Shown here piece by piece: positions 1 to 12,900 of a stretch of 64,000 nucleotides of DNA; positions within the stretch are counted from its first letter, which is position 1, and each line of letters starts with the position of its first letter. The translations under genes were made by a program, and so were the position numbers. The stretch is from Neodiprion pinetum (lineage: Eukaryota > Arthropoda > Insecta > Hymenoptera > Diprionidae). The stretch lies in assembly GCF_021155775.2 (NCBI RefSeq), contig NC_060235.2, forward strand, positions 4,781,521 through 4,845,520, read 5' to 3'. The notes beneath the pieces were generated by a model, which had not been told where the DNA came from, did no database searches, and saw only the letters and a list, made by a program, of their open reading frames with translations.

Positions 1-290
1 TTGTCACAGTCGTGTTTCTTCGATTCTTAACATCTGTATCACGTGTCACCAAGTTCAGTGGGACCCGATCGAATTACTTCTGAGCGAAATCCTCGGAGGT
101 GCAGTAGACCCTCATAGAATAAACGAGTGGCATTAAATCAGGGGTAGCAATCCGAGCTAAGGCAACAGGTTTTGAACCTTCGAAGGGTGGTGCAGCAGGC
201 TCGTCGAGTTTTCACGGTAAAATTAAGACGCGGGATGAATTTTGATGTGAGTATTGTGAGAACGTACCGGGTATTTGTTTTCTTCTCCTT

Positions 291-308
291 CTCTCTCTCT
301 CTCTCTCT
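291..308. repeat. CT microsatellite
   Basis: Short (CT)n run followed by pyrimidine-rich sequence. Confidence 0.8.
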
Positions 309-842
309 TTTCCTATCCAACATTTATTCTAATCATGAAAATGGTCATTTTTTTTAACCCTAAAGTCGTATTCTAAAAGCTCTTCGACCCAGACAGTCCG
401 CAGTCGTGAAACCTTGCCTGAAACAAATTCCTTTATTTGTTTTACTTTTTGAAACTTGATCCTTGCATTTCGAGAGACAAACAGACGGACCCGCCGACAC
501 GAGAGATCCAAATCTATAAAAAAAGTGTTTTTATTTTTCATCTCCAAAGTGAAAACATTGGATCGAGGGACGGGTTATTATCGCGAAAAGCTCCGATTCA
601 CCCCCGGCGGACAATGCTGGTGTATAAAATAACACAAAGACCGAAATGCGGTGTGCGACAAAGGCTGCCGGCCGCATGTATATCCCACGTATAGATACAT
701 GCGCGGTATCGTGAAATAATTAAGTGTCACCAAACATCGAAACATTCTCTTTATTGGCAGAGGTTTGGGAGTCGTGTTTGTGGACAGGAATGATAGTCAA
801 ACCCGCAGCTCGCGTCGAACAACTGACCGGGCATGGCCAAAT

Positions 843-893
843 AGAGAGTGAGAGAGAGAGAGAGTGAAAGAGAGAGAGAGAGAGAGAGAGAGT
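843..893. repeat. GA microsatellite
   Basis: GA-dominated run with a few interruptions (GAGTG, GAAAG). It generates spurious Arg/Glu and Ser/Leu open frames on the two strands. Confidence 0.9.
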
Positions 894-3584
894 GTAACAC
901 GGGGTTGCCATCTGTCCGCGATGGTGCGACGCGAAATCGCTGTGAAAATACTGTCCAAATTTTAATTAGACTCGTCCGGTTAATTAGGCCTATAGTTTGC
1001 CCGCGGACATCAAGACAAAGCACACAATCAGTGTCCCGCTCGGTGTTTGGTGAGGCTAGCTGGTATCAAATATCTCGTTCACGATGGACCGCGATGGACT
1101 GCCTCGCGTCGCCTCGCCTCGCCTCCTACTCCGTTGGGAATTGCAAAAAATATGATGCTGGTCTAGATTGGACGTGTTAGGGGTGAAATTTAGTAGACTT
1201 TACTCCCCGAATCGAGTCTCAATTTGCTTACGGTTTTTTATTTCACCTCGTACGGGGGTTATTAATATCTCTGTGACAATATTTGTCAATCGTGTTGTTT
1301 TTTTTTTTCGTGTATTTTTTCAAGCGTTTTTTTATTTTATTTTACGACTCTCCTTCCATCGCAAACCCCCGCGGTTTTTTTACCCACCTATATTCAAAGC
1401 TTAACCACCCAGACGACTTTCATCCGAAATTCTTCACTACAACCCAAATCTTTTAAACGTACGGTGTGGACTTCTGTGTATATTTAGCGACAATCTAACA
1501 CTATACTTGACGACGATATAACGCTATCTGACGTCAATCTCGCATCATTGATCGATGATGATATAAGTCTAAGACTGTCCGATGACGTTATATCTCTATA
1601 TCCGATATTGAATTGCCGAATCGGCCATAAAAACAATTCCATTGTGGTTCAGACTGGTAAATTTATGTCAATGGCTCAACACCGCCATCCGTGGAACGTA
1701 ATAGGGAATTTTTGCAATGGAATAGGAGAATCGTCTCGATGGTTTCGGAGGGATGGTCGAACCGTCGTTAACTAGCTGCGAGCAAGGTATACAGTTACAG
1801 ACTCCTTCGCTAGTCTAACTAACAAGTAATCAAGTAAGCAGTTAGTCAAGCAATCCAGTTAGGCCGACTTAGGCTTCGTATCGGTGAGGCGTCACTGATT
1901 GGTTTACAGATCTGCTGAGTTGAGCGAGTAATATTCAAAGGCCTCTAGTTAGCCAAGTCCTCCCCCGGCCACCCTTGGCCCTGTCTTCTGCTGCGCCGCT
2001 ATAGTCACCCCTTCTTCGCAGGTCTCCTTTTCTCCCCGACCCTCCGCAACTGCTTAATTAATTTCCAGTAATTCGGTACTAAGATGATTGTATTTGGCGT
2101 TTACCCCGGCTATCTCATTATAACTAATACGCGAATTTATCGATCCTGCGGGCTGCGCCGGCTCATGGGGAAAATAACGCGGGATCGCCTCGCCGCCCTT
2201 TCTATCCTTCTTATTAATACTACGCGCGTAAAATTAGCAATTTACTTTCTTTTCCATAGAACCAAAGACGTAGAGCGAACGTGGCAAAAGGACCGAAAGA
2301 CAGAAACCGAGTACGCGGTGTAATTTCTAGAGGATATAACAATTTTCATTCCGAACCTGTATTGTACGGAGGAAGAAAAAGGACCCGCGCTGTATCAATT
2401 AAAAAGAATAATTCCCTTGTAGAATAAAATGAAAGCACGGTGGTCCGGCTGATGGCTGCCGAGAGTTTTACTTTACTTTAATTGAAACAGAATCGCGGGT
2501 CCGAAGGAGAAAAGCGGCACGCACACAAGCACGTCGCAGTTGTTCGCAATTCGGTGGTTACGCTTGCAGGGGCTCTCCGTGTAAAAGTTGGTCAAAATCG
2601 AGAATATTCACGCCGTGGGAGAGACGATGTTTTCCACCCTTTCATCGTTTGCCGTTAATTTACCATCAACGCGAAGAGAGTCCGATGGCCTAACGAGTTT
2701 GCGGCCAATCCGCACTCGTCCCAAAGGCATTTGAAAGCTCCGTTTCGCGCGAAAGCTTTCACCGTCTTTGGGATGCTGCCGAGACTGTCTGAAGGGGATC
2801 GTCGACGTGGCGGGTTGACAACCTCCTCGTCTCTGTCTGGAATCGAGTTCTGCCGGTGACGTTAACTGCTGGGCAGTCATCCAACTGGGCTGGGGTTGTT
2901 GCTGGGTCTAGTCAGCCCTGGAGGTTGGGGTAATTACTCGGCCACCGGGACCTTCGCATCACTTACCCCCTCCCCCACGACCGAAGCTTTCCAACCCTGA
3001 CCGAGAGCGGCAGGAAACCAGCAATGTCACTGCCAAGTGCTTTTTCAGCAGCATCGGAATACGAGAAGAAAAGCTTCTGCACAAATACGGGACGTGTACT
3101 TGGAATTCAGCGCGTCTTTTTCCTCCCGGAGCAAACACCCAGCTCGACATTTTCACCGACTTATACCGACCGATGGTTAAAAATTGGGAAAATCCGAATC
3201 GAACCGTCGATGCGGTAATCGCGATTACTGGTTCTTGGAGCCGACCAAGGCTCCAGGGAACATTGTAGAGGGTCGATGTGGCGGAGACCAGGGAATATCG
3301 AACTTGGAGAACCAGGCGCCGAGTTAAAGCTGTATCCCTTGTGGCTTCGCGTCTCGGGTCCCTCCCTTGCTGCCCCGTTACGGTGCACCATCAGAGATGG
3401 TGGATGTATAGCGTGTATTTACGACGTGCCCGAACGCCCCCGTTTCCTTCCATTCGGTTTGTCTATTTTCAAGCAAAACGTTCCAGGAGGATTTTTTTCA
3501 TCTAAAAACTTTTCTCGTTCTTCTTTTTCACCCTGCGCTCTTGAATTACCCAAGCCGAACAGTCAAGTTGGCGGTGAACCACAA

Positions 3585-3619
3585 CTCTCTCTCTTTCTCT
3601 CTCTCTATATATATATATA
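3585..3619. repeat. Compound CT/TA microsatellite
   Basis: A (CT)n tract with one TT interruption passes directly into (TA)n. Confidence 0.85.
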
Positions 3620-4610
3620 GGGATGAGCGTCGCCCGGTTACAGTCTGTACATCCATATTACTGCGGGCTTGTCTCAAGTCCCGTTACCCTCGAGACAAAG
3701 CGAGCTACAAACTTCGGCCTACTTTACAACCCTACAACATTCTGTACCTGCGTTAATGTTTCTCGGTGATCTTTTTTTGGGGATTTGTCATTCGCTTTTT
3801 GAATTGTTCGGTGTATAACGAATACCAAGATTAGAGATCCCTGAGTTATAATACTCAAAATACTTTGATATGAAAATTACCACGCTGCCGACTATTGATA
3901 ATCTTATAATATATTAATAAGTTCTGGTGACAGAAATTGGGTAATTTTCTTTTTCTTTATTCTCCTTTTTCCAATACTCGTATTTCGCAGTCACGGGATA
4001 AAGTTGTCGTTTCTCCTGCACCCCTTAAATCTCCATAGTGAAAATTTAGAACGGATCTCTTTTTATATTACACATCGAGTTTGACGGGGAAAGGGCAATT
4101 TCAATTCTTTTAAAGGGCTTGTTTGTACGCGGGGTTTATAAAAAGCACGAGAAGCGATCGCGATATTTGACGATATTTGGTACCGTGGTACGTGTTATAT
4201 CCTCGACGGGCAGTATTTATGCCGTAATCCCAGATCCCCTGTCCGTTATGGGGCTTATTTGGCCCTAGCGAGTATTTATCTTATGTGATCCTCTGGAAAC
4301 ATCATAACGCTTCTATTAGGCGGTGTGAGATATTGCGCCAACACGAGGCGCGATCTTTCGATCGTAAAAAAAGCACCGAGATCTTTTTCGTTTATGCCGG
4401 CAAACGTTTCGCGAAATGACAAGACGAGAATCCTGCAAGTCAATGAAAAACGAAATAAAAATTTCGCAACGATCTGCAGTGGATCGAGAAAATGGATACA
4501 AAAAACAAATGTTTTCGTTCGCGAATCTTGGCCCTCCCCCAGCCCTTCGGAAAAATATGTCAACGATGAATAAAAGGATCAAATTAACAAGGCGTCGGTG
4601 GATGAAGGGA

Positions 4611-4670
4611 GGGAGAGAGAGAGGGAGAGAGAGAGAGACAGAGAGACAGAGAGACAGAGAGAGAGAAAAA
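4611..4670. repeat. GA/GACA microsatellite
   Basis: GAGA runs interspersed with repeated GACA units (GAGAGACA), giving Arg/Glu-rich or Ser/Leu-rich false open frames. Confidence 0.85.
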
Positions 4671-6165
4671 GTGTTGAATAAAAAATATGTTCGTGTTCAC
4701 GACAGGTCTCTGCAGTTATTCCCCCCACCCGCCCTTCGCTCTCTCTTTCTCTTTTCATCCCTCTTTCTCCGAATGTATGGTGATTGGAGTTTTGACGAAA
4801 ATGCGATTTCTGTAAGCTGACGCGACGAGGCAAAATCACGGGTGCGTATAACGCAAGCTCGTATAAAGGGTGTCTCACATTTTTTTCTTGCGGAATATAT
4901 ACGTTGCAAACTTTGAACAGACATCACTTTCATGCGCTTGACTCACAACTGGGGGAAAATAATTAATGACGAAGAGATTATCTTTATCCTCGACATCAGC
5001 CGCGCTCACGTAAATATCGACTTACGGTGACGATTGGATCGTTTTATATAACTGTGTGGAGTTTCTCGATCGTGAATACCGATTGAATCGTACGAAATGA
5101 AAAGATAGCTTTCCTTACCGTCGTATGAAAATTGAATAATAAAAAAACCGTTCCATATCTTAGTGACATTCTAAAAACGCAATGCCTAATGAACCGCCTA
5201 ATTGTTCGCCGTTGTGCGCTTGGGTCGTTACGTAAACAGTTTATTAACTTTTGTTTATAACTTGCGTAAATACCACGTGCAATCGATTCACGTTCCTGCT
5301 CAGGCAACTACGCGGTCTGCAATCTTTGTTTGTTTTTTTTTTTTTTTTTGTCTTTTTCTACATTTTCCCACGCGCGGCTTTGTTGCGACGTGAAATTTGA
5401 TATGCGTGTCGAGTTTTACCCGCGGGATACGTGTACACATGTAAAGCACAAACAGACAAAGAAAATCGCGCGATATGCGAGGTGTCGAATTTTCGCGGTG
5501 ATCGCGGAACATGACCGACTCGAGAGGATGGATCCGCAAATTTGTCGGCAGTATTTCAGGCTCGTATCTCTTGACAAGCCTCTCGGATGGGGTGCCGCCT
5601 GAGCGCATAGGAATGCCTCGCTACGCAACGCGAGGGAAAAATATAAATAACGGAAAGCACGTTTCGGGCTTGATGCTCGGTATCCAAATCCACTCGGCGA
5701 ATATTTTACTACAGGTTTTTTGAAGGGGGCCGGGGTGTCGCGTAGTTGTAATGGTCACACAAAAAGGGTTTGTCGTGGTTCTGTATTAACGGGGATGCCA
5801 TCCTCTGCGCTCATCTGCTACACGGCCAAACCCGAACCTGATGAAAAGTAATGGCTGACATTTATAATACGACGACGATAAATGATTCCGCCAAAGGGCG
5901 AGAAGGGGGGTAGGTGGGGGGCAACTCGATTCGAATAACGAGATGAAAGTGAACTAAAAAAGAAAAAAAAAGAAAAAAACGTAAAGCAATCGCGATACGT
6001 CCGCCGTGGGAAATCATTCATGCGTTTTTTTTTTTTTTCAATGGTTTTGGTTTTTAGGTAGTTTATTGAAATCCCCAAACGATCGACTCCCTGATGAAAA
6101 TCTGTCACTCAGAGAAATCATCGGTTGTGGTTGCAAATTGAGAATTGTGTTAGTAATTGTGGTTA

Positions 6166-6201
6166 TAAAATCTAGCATCCGTTACTGGATGCTAGATTTT
6201 A
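6166..6201. repeat. Perfect 15-bp hairpin with 6-base loop
   Basis: Arms TAAAATCTAGCATCC (6166-6180) and its exact reverse complement (6187-6201) flank the loop GTTACT. The pairing stops outside the arms. It is too short for a typical microRNA precursor and is not followed by a T run that would suggest a terminator. Function unknown. Confidence 0.85.
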
Positions 6202-6361
6202 CATTATCATCACTCGTACAATATTTTTTTTTCCAACTATTTCGATAATTTAATACTGCTGCAATGGTTAATGCATCTTAATGCCTTACATTTAACTGAT
6301 AAAATGTTATGATTCAAAAATTGCAAAGATTAGAAACTTTGGTACTGCCAATTATATTATT

Positions 6362-6510
6362 ACACTGTATTCTTACGGAAAAAAAACCAACTTGGATATA
6401 AATTCGTACCCTCAACTCATAGATTATGCTGAATTCCCATAAGGAAAAAATTGAGGGTGCGAATTTACACCGAAGCTCACCTTGGGATTTTTTTTCATGA
6501 GAGTACAGTT
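6362..6510. mobile_element. Short palindromic (foldback-type) element
   Basis: The left arm (about 6362-6416) starts ACACTGTATTCTTACGG and contains AAATTCGTACCCTCAA. The right arm (about 6451-6509) carries the reverse complement with a few differences and a small insertion (TTGAGGGTGCGAATTT, then GAGAGTACAGT). About 34 bp separates the arms. The layout is that of a tiny MITE or foldback element; no flanking duplication could be assigned. Confidence 0.6.
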
Positions 6511-9500
6511 ACTTGTACCACTTTTTTCTCCCAACTCCGTCAATTTTTAAACCTTCATTAAAAAGATACACATATTAATAGAACTTTTTAGTAACTATTA
6601 AGAATCAAATTTTTCTCCGAGCAGTGATTCCGGTTTTTATCACTCTAAAAATAAGGGTTGCATAAAATGTGTCCTTTTGTGTTTGAAGCTGGTGTTTTTT
6701 GACTGTTTTTTTTTTTTTTTTTTTTTTTTCGACGATAGTTTTTCTTGCGACGGTGATTGATTCGGTAATTTTTTAACCTTTCTCGTGTGACAAGATCTCG
6801 CATTATTTGCACATAACAAGATATAGAGGGAGAGATATTTCTGGGAACGACGGATGGACCCTCGGCAAGTAGCGTTTCATTATTACAGTCGAACGCAGCC
6901 CCCGCTGGCTGACCCTCTTAAATTTAATTCCCTGTTTCACTCGCACGTCAGCTATTTAATATAAGGACGTTAGCATGACGGACAGCCGGCTGGTCCTTTA
7001 AAAATGATTAACCTACGCGTAGGTAGGCCAGCGATGAAAAATGAACCCTTTTTCCGAACAAAGGCGACGTTTAATATCGTCCTGTACCCAGGATCGCGCC
7101 ATCACTGAATACACATCTCTCCCATGCGTGAGCGCGTCTGTCTGCGTGTTTGCTTTCGTCCGTGTGAACCTGACTTCATCACTCCAAACGACTTTTTACC
7201 TCCTGCAGTCACCGCTCAGGGGTGGCTGTTCACCGTGATATGACGCCTGCAATTAAGCCCAAATCCGAAAATCATTTCGCGTCATATTCCATACGCGATA
7301 AGGGAAAAGGTTTTCTTGGATACTCGAGCGATCGGCTCGATCGCGTGACATTAACCAGAGAAAATTCCAATTATACAATTTAAAAGAGGTATCAGATCAT
7401 CGTTTTCAGAAATATTTTCTTCCTGAATCTTCGATACCAATCCAAGTTGTAGAAATATGTATTAGGATTGAATAATTCAAAAACAGAAGATGCGAAATGG
7501 AAATATCCTTCTTTCAAATTCATTCTCAAAAATATTTTCAATCTCATACGTTAATAAGAAATGCATGTCTACTAGTGATTTCAAAGTCACGATACATGTT
7601 CGTCATGCTTGATTTGGTTGACACATTTTTACCCATCCGCTGTTTGAGGGTTATGGTTTTCAATGCGACATCGCAAATTCTCGTCCATTTTCCGGCAACA
7701 AATTTCTGCGTCGAATCAAGAGACAATAAGACAATGCATATAACACGGGATGTGCAAATACCGAAGTGCGGTTGAACTTCTGTAGTTGTATGATTAAATA
7801 TCAATCAGCCGTCTGCGTTGACATTCTATTCTCAGTCTGAGATTAAACAGGTGGATTATTCAGTCGCAAGTCAAGACGAAAATTCTAATCCTGTTGAATA
7901 GAAGTAGCGAGAACATTGATCGTTGACATTTCGACCTCAGGATTGATACATTTTTTTAGATTCGTTTCACATTTTGCAAAACATATCCGTGTGCGTCCGT
8001 TGAAAATTGGGCTGTTGTTATTTTTTTTTTTTTTTTTTTGTTTTCAAAGAAATTATTTAAACAATAATTTTTCACCCCGTCGTAATTGAACGATGCAAAT
8101 CTTTTTTAAATACGCAAAGTGTCCCGCGTCATCAGACAGGGCAGCAAGTCAGCCTGGAGCAGGGTTAGCAAGGCTTTAGACAGGACGGTGACACGTCGAG
8201 TTGACACGCGATTTGTCACGCTAACGACCTTCTATTAATAATCGCGAATCCATATACATAGGAGGCGGAATTTACACAGGCCACGCGGCACCGGTGGAAA
8301 AGTAATTTTGTTTAAAAAAAAAAACAGAATCAAAAAAAAAAAAAACCGTACAAGCTCCGAGCCGAGGTATTTGTCACGAATTTAATATTGCAGCGCATGG
8401 TTCAGCTCGGTGTTCACGTTCCGTTAATTATACCTGCAGCGATTGCAACCGTAGATCGCCAGACAGAATTTTATTTTGTCTATTTTATTTATTTTTTTTT
8501 CAATTTTGCAGCGTGATCATCCTCCGTATTATCCTAGACAATTCTGATGCCTGAGGAATTGATCCCGGTAGAGAAAAGTTCGCAAGCATAATTAGGTATG
8601 CGTAATACGTAGGTATGCTGTTGTGGCGAAGAAGCGTTGTAACAATTTTACTTGAAATCTATATTTTTTATACCGAGTAAATTAATACCCTAATTAAGCG
8701 TTGAAAAATTTTGGGGGACTGGGGTTAGGAATGAATTATGAAACCGATATCGAACCACCGCGCAGATTCTTCTTGACTGACGTATGAATGAGTGATATTT
8801 GATACCTGCTATTTAACGGGGCTAATGAAAACTCTAGATTGCGATGATTATACCGACAATGGAGCAGACCGTGTATAAACAGACCCTCGAAACTGCGGTA
8901 CGTGTATGTGGGTAGGTTCTGATTCATTCACGATTTTCTCTGAGAGCCCCTCAGGGATCGCTGCACGTCTGCATCGGCGTTGACGTACGTGCGTTTAACT
9001 TCGGACGGATTTTCATCAGGCGCAGGATTCGGATAAAAGTCCTCCGGTTTAATCAAACGGAATACAAACTGGGAAATACGAATCACCCGACGGATTCAAT
9101 GCAGCTTCTCCCGAGCTCTTTCATATTTCCCTTTAATTTCTGATTCTAATTTTCCCCGAGTGAAGATCTTTATTCCATTTCTTTCTTTTTTATTACCCTT
9201 CCGCTTATTGTTGTTTTTCATTTATAGATTTTTAGTCTGAGACGGAATCTAATTTGCTATGATGAAGGAAAAAGAAAAAAAACACAGAAACCAAAAAAAA
9301 AAAAGAAAACAAAAAAAAAAAATACGAAACGAAGCAGGAGAAAAAGAGATGAGGAGTACAGAGGGAGGGAGACGGAATTTAATTTTCGAACTTATCAGTA
9401 CCGCTGCAGATGGCTAGAAACATCGAAGACTTATTTGCCTTGGGGATAAAAGCTTTCCGCGTTCTAGACCGAGATCAAAATTGCATCATGTTAGCGAAAG

Positions 9501-9812
9501 AAATTAGATTTCCTCCCGACATCTTGGAGCTAGTACACAATATATTTACACACATACGTACATTGTGTATCAAACGGTAAAAGGGACAATTTAAAAATAA
9601 TACAGAATGCAGGAATCTATCAAATATGGAATAGTTATTAACTCTCCCGAAGGCACGCATGAAAAATGTCTGTTCTTTCCTTTTAGAATTCAACTTTTCT
9701 TATTCAGAGAGGAGCTTTTTCAGTGACTTGCCTTTGGGTTGGTAATCGATACTTGGAAAAGCTTATAGGTACCCATATATACTGTACAACAATGAGCCAT
9801 TGTGTCCAGAAT

Positions 9813-9818
9813 TTTAAT
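9813..9818 (-). terminator. Candidate polyadenylation signal ATTAAA for the dynein gene
   Basis: The minus strand reads ATTAAA about 145 bases past the dynein stop codon. It is the best poly(A)-signal match I noticed in the first few hundred bases of 3' flank. No canonical AATAAA was seen in the same interval. Cleavage site unknown. Confidence 0.3.
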
Positions 9819-9963
9819 ATCCATTTCAACAATGTCATATAATCCCGCACCTTCTATACATATAAATTATTCTTCCTGCACAATCTGTGTACGTAATTAT
9901 TCTATACATAAATATAAATGACGTATGCGTGCGTAGTAACATTGTAATAAACATCGTTTCCGC

Positions 9964-12900
9964 CTACGTCTGGAGCAGCAAAGCGACTCCAGCCAGAGTC
10001 CATTTGGCCGGTTTGTCCTTGGTCTTCAAATTGAAGGTCCAAACGTAGGTAGGACCTCGAGTTCTTGTCTTGTATACGGGGCACTCGTACATGTTCCTCA
10101 GATCCTGTTTGTCCTGGGTGATAGCACGGACGTTTATCACGGGCATGGAAGGAAAGAGTTCCTTCGGCCTGGAGTCGACGATGATTCCAGTCTGCACGTC
10201 CCACCGCGCACCCTCCATAAATATTCCATGAACGTGGGCCCCCTCCCGGGGTGCAGAACTGGTTAGAAATTTTCCTAAACCATTGTACAAACTAGCCTCC
10301 ACTTAAGTGGTAAATAATAACTGACGAGAGTCGAGTTATTACGGTAGTTTTCCTTAATTAGACCGTATTACTCGCCGCAAAGGGTTAAAGGGTCGTGCTT
10401 GACTCAATTCGGGATTACGTCGAGTCCTCTCGTCGTCATGCCTCGCGAATAAGCAGATTTGTCGCGCAAATTACGCAGCAGTGTATATATACAGGCCGCA
10501 AACTCTCGTACACGAATGACATGAATACGCGAATAAACATCGTGCGAATATCCGCAGTATAGTGCACTCGGTGAATTTAATTACTGACGAGTTGAAAAAC
10601 CGCTCTTGAATTGTGATGAAACATTTCGCTAACCGTGTTTTTCGCGTAAAACGTGGGACGGTCGTTATACTCACGTAAATTCCTCTTTGTTCTTTTTCGT
10701 CACGTCACACTGCAGGCACATTTTATCCAGAGGCAATTCGTATCTCCTTGCCGTCGACTGCATAATCGCAGTCAGCAACGATTGAGGGTTGAAAAAACCA
10801 GCCAGCCACACCGACGCTGGTAACTGGAACAGGATCGATCAGTTTTTCTATTCATGCGAACAAAAATGTATCGCTCGCATTTGGAACTCACTACAAAGTC
10901 TGTAGACCAAGTTTCGAGTTCTCTCAGCCTGAGCAGAAGGTCGACGAACCAAGCCGTCAGACCCAGAAGAGAGGGATAAGCCCTCTGGGCCCATATAGGC
11001 GGAACTTGGTCGAAGAAGAGAGCGGTCTCGAGAACTTCCATGTCCGATGTGATCGTCAGTTCTCCTTTAAGACCGAGGTCTAGCTCACGGAGGCTCCTCT
11101 TCATCTCGCCAGTGAGATAATTCATCCTTTCGCACTCTTGGAAGGCGACGATCACGTAAGGCGTTCGTTCCTCCACTTTACCCATTATCTCGATCATGTT
11201 GAATTCTTCCGGAAGTTTTTCCATTACCTCGTCCAAGATTTGCTTCACCTTATTGAACAGGATGAGACGATTAGTAGTTTACATCAGGCTATATTAGCCT
11301 GCGAAATTACCCTTCGAACTATGCGAGACTCGTCCGAGTGAAAAGCTCACCTTGTCTTCTCGCGTCACTGTTTGACCTCCTGAACTTCCGGCGTCTCTCG
11401 GCTGCATCTCGAACACTGTTCGGAACAAATTCTCAGACGTCGTTGTGAGGAAACCAATCTCTGCGTTGGGATGGAGTCCGTACAAGTACGGAGACTCTGG
11501 TGGCATTGCCTCGTCGATGTAAGTGTGGTATCCGACCAAATCCGTGTTGGGAGGCGCCGCGAATCCTGAATATATAATCAAAAAAGAATCGAAAGCGAGG
11601 TTCTTTCGCTGAATTTATTTGCTGCACTCACCTGGAGCTAGTTGAAGTTCCCCGTCGACTAAGTCTGGCTGCATTAATTCTTCGAGGTAAGACACGCACA
11701 GTCTGCGATCCCAGTCGTCGGTAATGTGTCCGCCGTACATGATCTCCCCGAACAAGTACCTGAGGTCCTCCCAAGGCACCTTCGGACTCGCTTCCAAATA
11801 ATTGTAAAGCACACTGACGCTTATGTTGAGGTCGCCGACGTTGAATGGATAAATTTTGTTCCACCCCTGAGGGCCGAATTTACGCCGCTCCGCGACCACA
11901 GCGTGGAAATAGCACAGAGAAAACAGTATCGCCTTGAATTCCGCCTCCTTGCCGCACATCTCGAGCGTTTCTTGGGTGAAATTATCCAGGGCCTTGTGCA
12001 AGTTGGCTTGCATGCCAGTGGGAGGTTCGTTTGTGATTTTGATTGACGATTCCAGGATACCCTGACAACAAGGAGGTGGAAAGAATTTTTCATGTTGATA
12101 AACTCGTCGGTTTTTACGGTGGGTCTAAGGGAAGATGTTTCCCCCTAAATTTGACGTTTTTTTCTAATTTTCTAATGAAGAAACTATACAACCGATGAGT
12201 GCGTGATTTGGCATGTGGATTTGTTTATCGCATATCTATTCACAAAAAAATTACTCTTGACGTGCGACGATACTCAGTTGATGCTGTACACGATTTGATT
12301 CTTCCCATTAATCCTGAAAAAAACTCAAGAACATTTTGTTTTACACGTATGTAGCTATCGTTTGACGCAAAAAAAACGAATACGTTAAATATTTTTTCGT
12401 TTGTACCAAAAACATCGATCTATTTGCTTGAGTTCAAAACATCACCGGATTCTCAATTTTCTTTTCTTTTTTTTCACTACGTCACACGATAGATACATGT
12501 GTGTAAAGTAAAATGTTTTTGGGTTTTTATTGTAGAATCAATGGGAAGACTCAAATCGTGCACAGCATCAACGGGAGGAGGAAATTATTTTTAATATTTT
12601 TGTGAATAGATAAAAGATGAATAAATCCACATGCCAAATTTCGCATTGATCCGTTCTATAGTTTCTTCACCAGAGAGTTAGAAAAAAGCGACAAATTTAT
12701 TGAAAAAAAGGGGATCCCCCCTTAATACTCGGTACACAAACTTGTGGTATTATGTGACCAGCCGCAGAACTCGCTGGCTCAGCGCTCATAAAAACTCTGT
12801 AATCCAGATGAGAGCCTTCGGCAGCAATTTCCAACTTCTTCTCTAACAATGGCAACCATTTTTTCACAAGATGAATATTTTGGAGTACCACCCAGTGGCC

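Larger units (their letters stand above)
1..9963. other. Gene-poor region downstream of the dynein gene
   Basis: I found no coding region that I can support here. Open frames are under about 115 codons and several are produced by GA/CT repeats. The stretch has long T or A runs (for example near 5331, 6705, 8020 and 9290), CT/GA microsatellites, one short palindromic element at 6362-6510 and a perfect hairpin at 6166-6201. It could be intergenic DNA, 3' flank, or an intron of a gene lying outside the window. Confidence 0.6.

Noticed and set aside
848..1180. 110-codon plus-strand open frame
   Set aside because: Its beginning is a GA microsatellite (Arg/Glu/Ser run) and the rest matches nothing I know.
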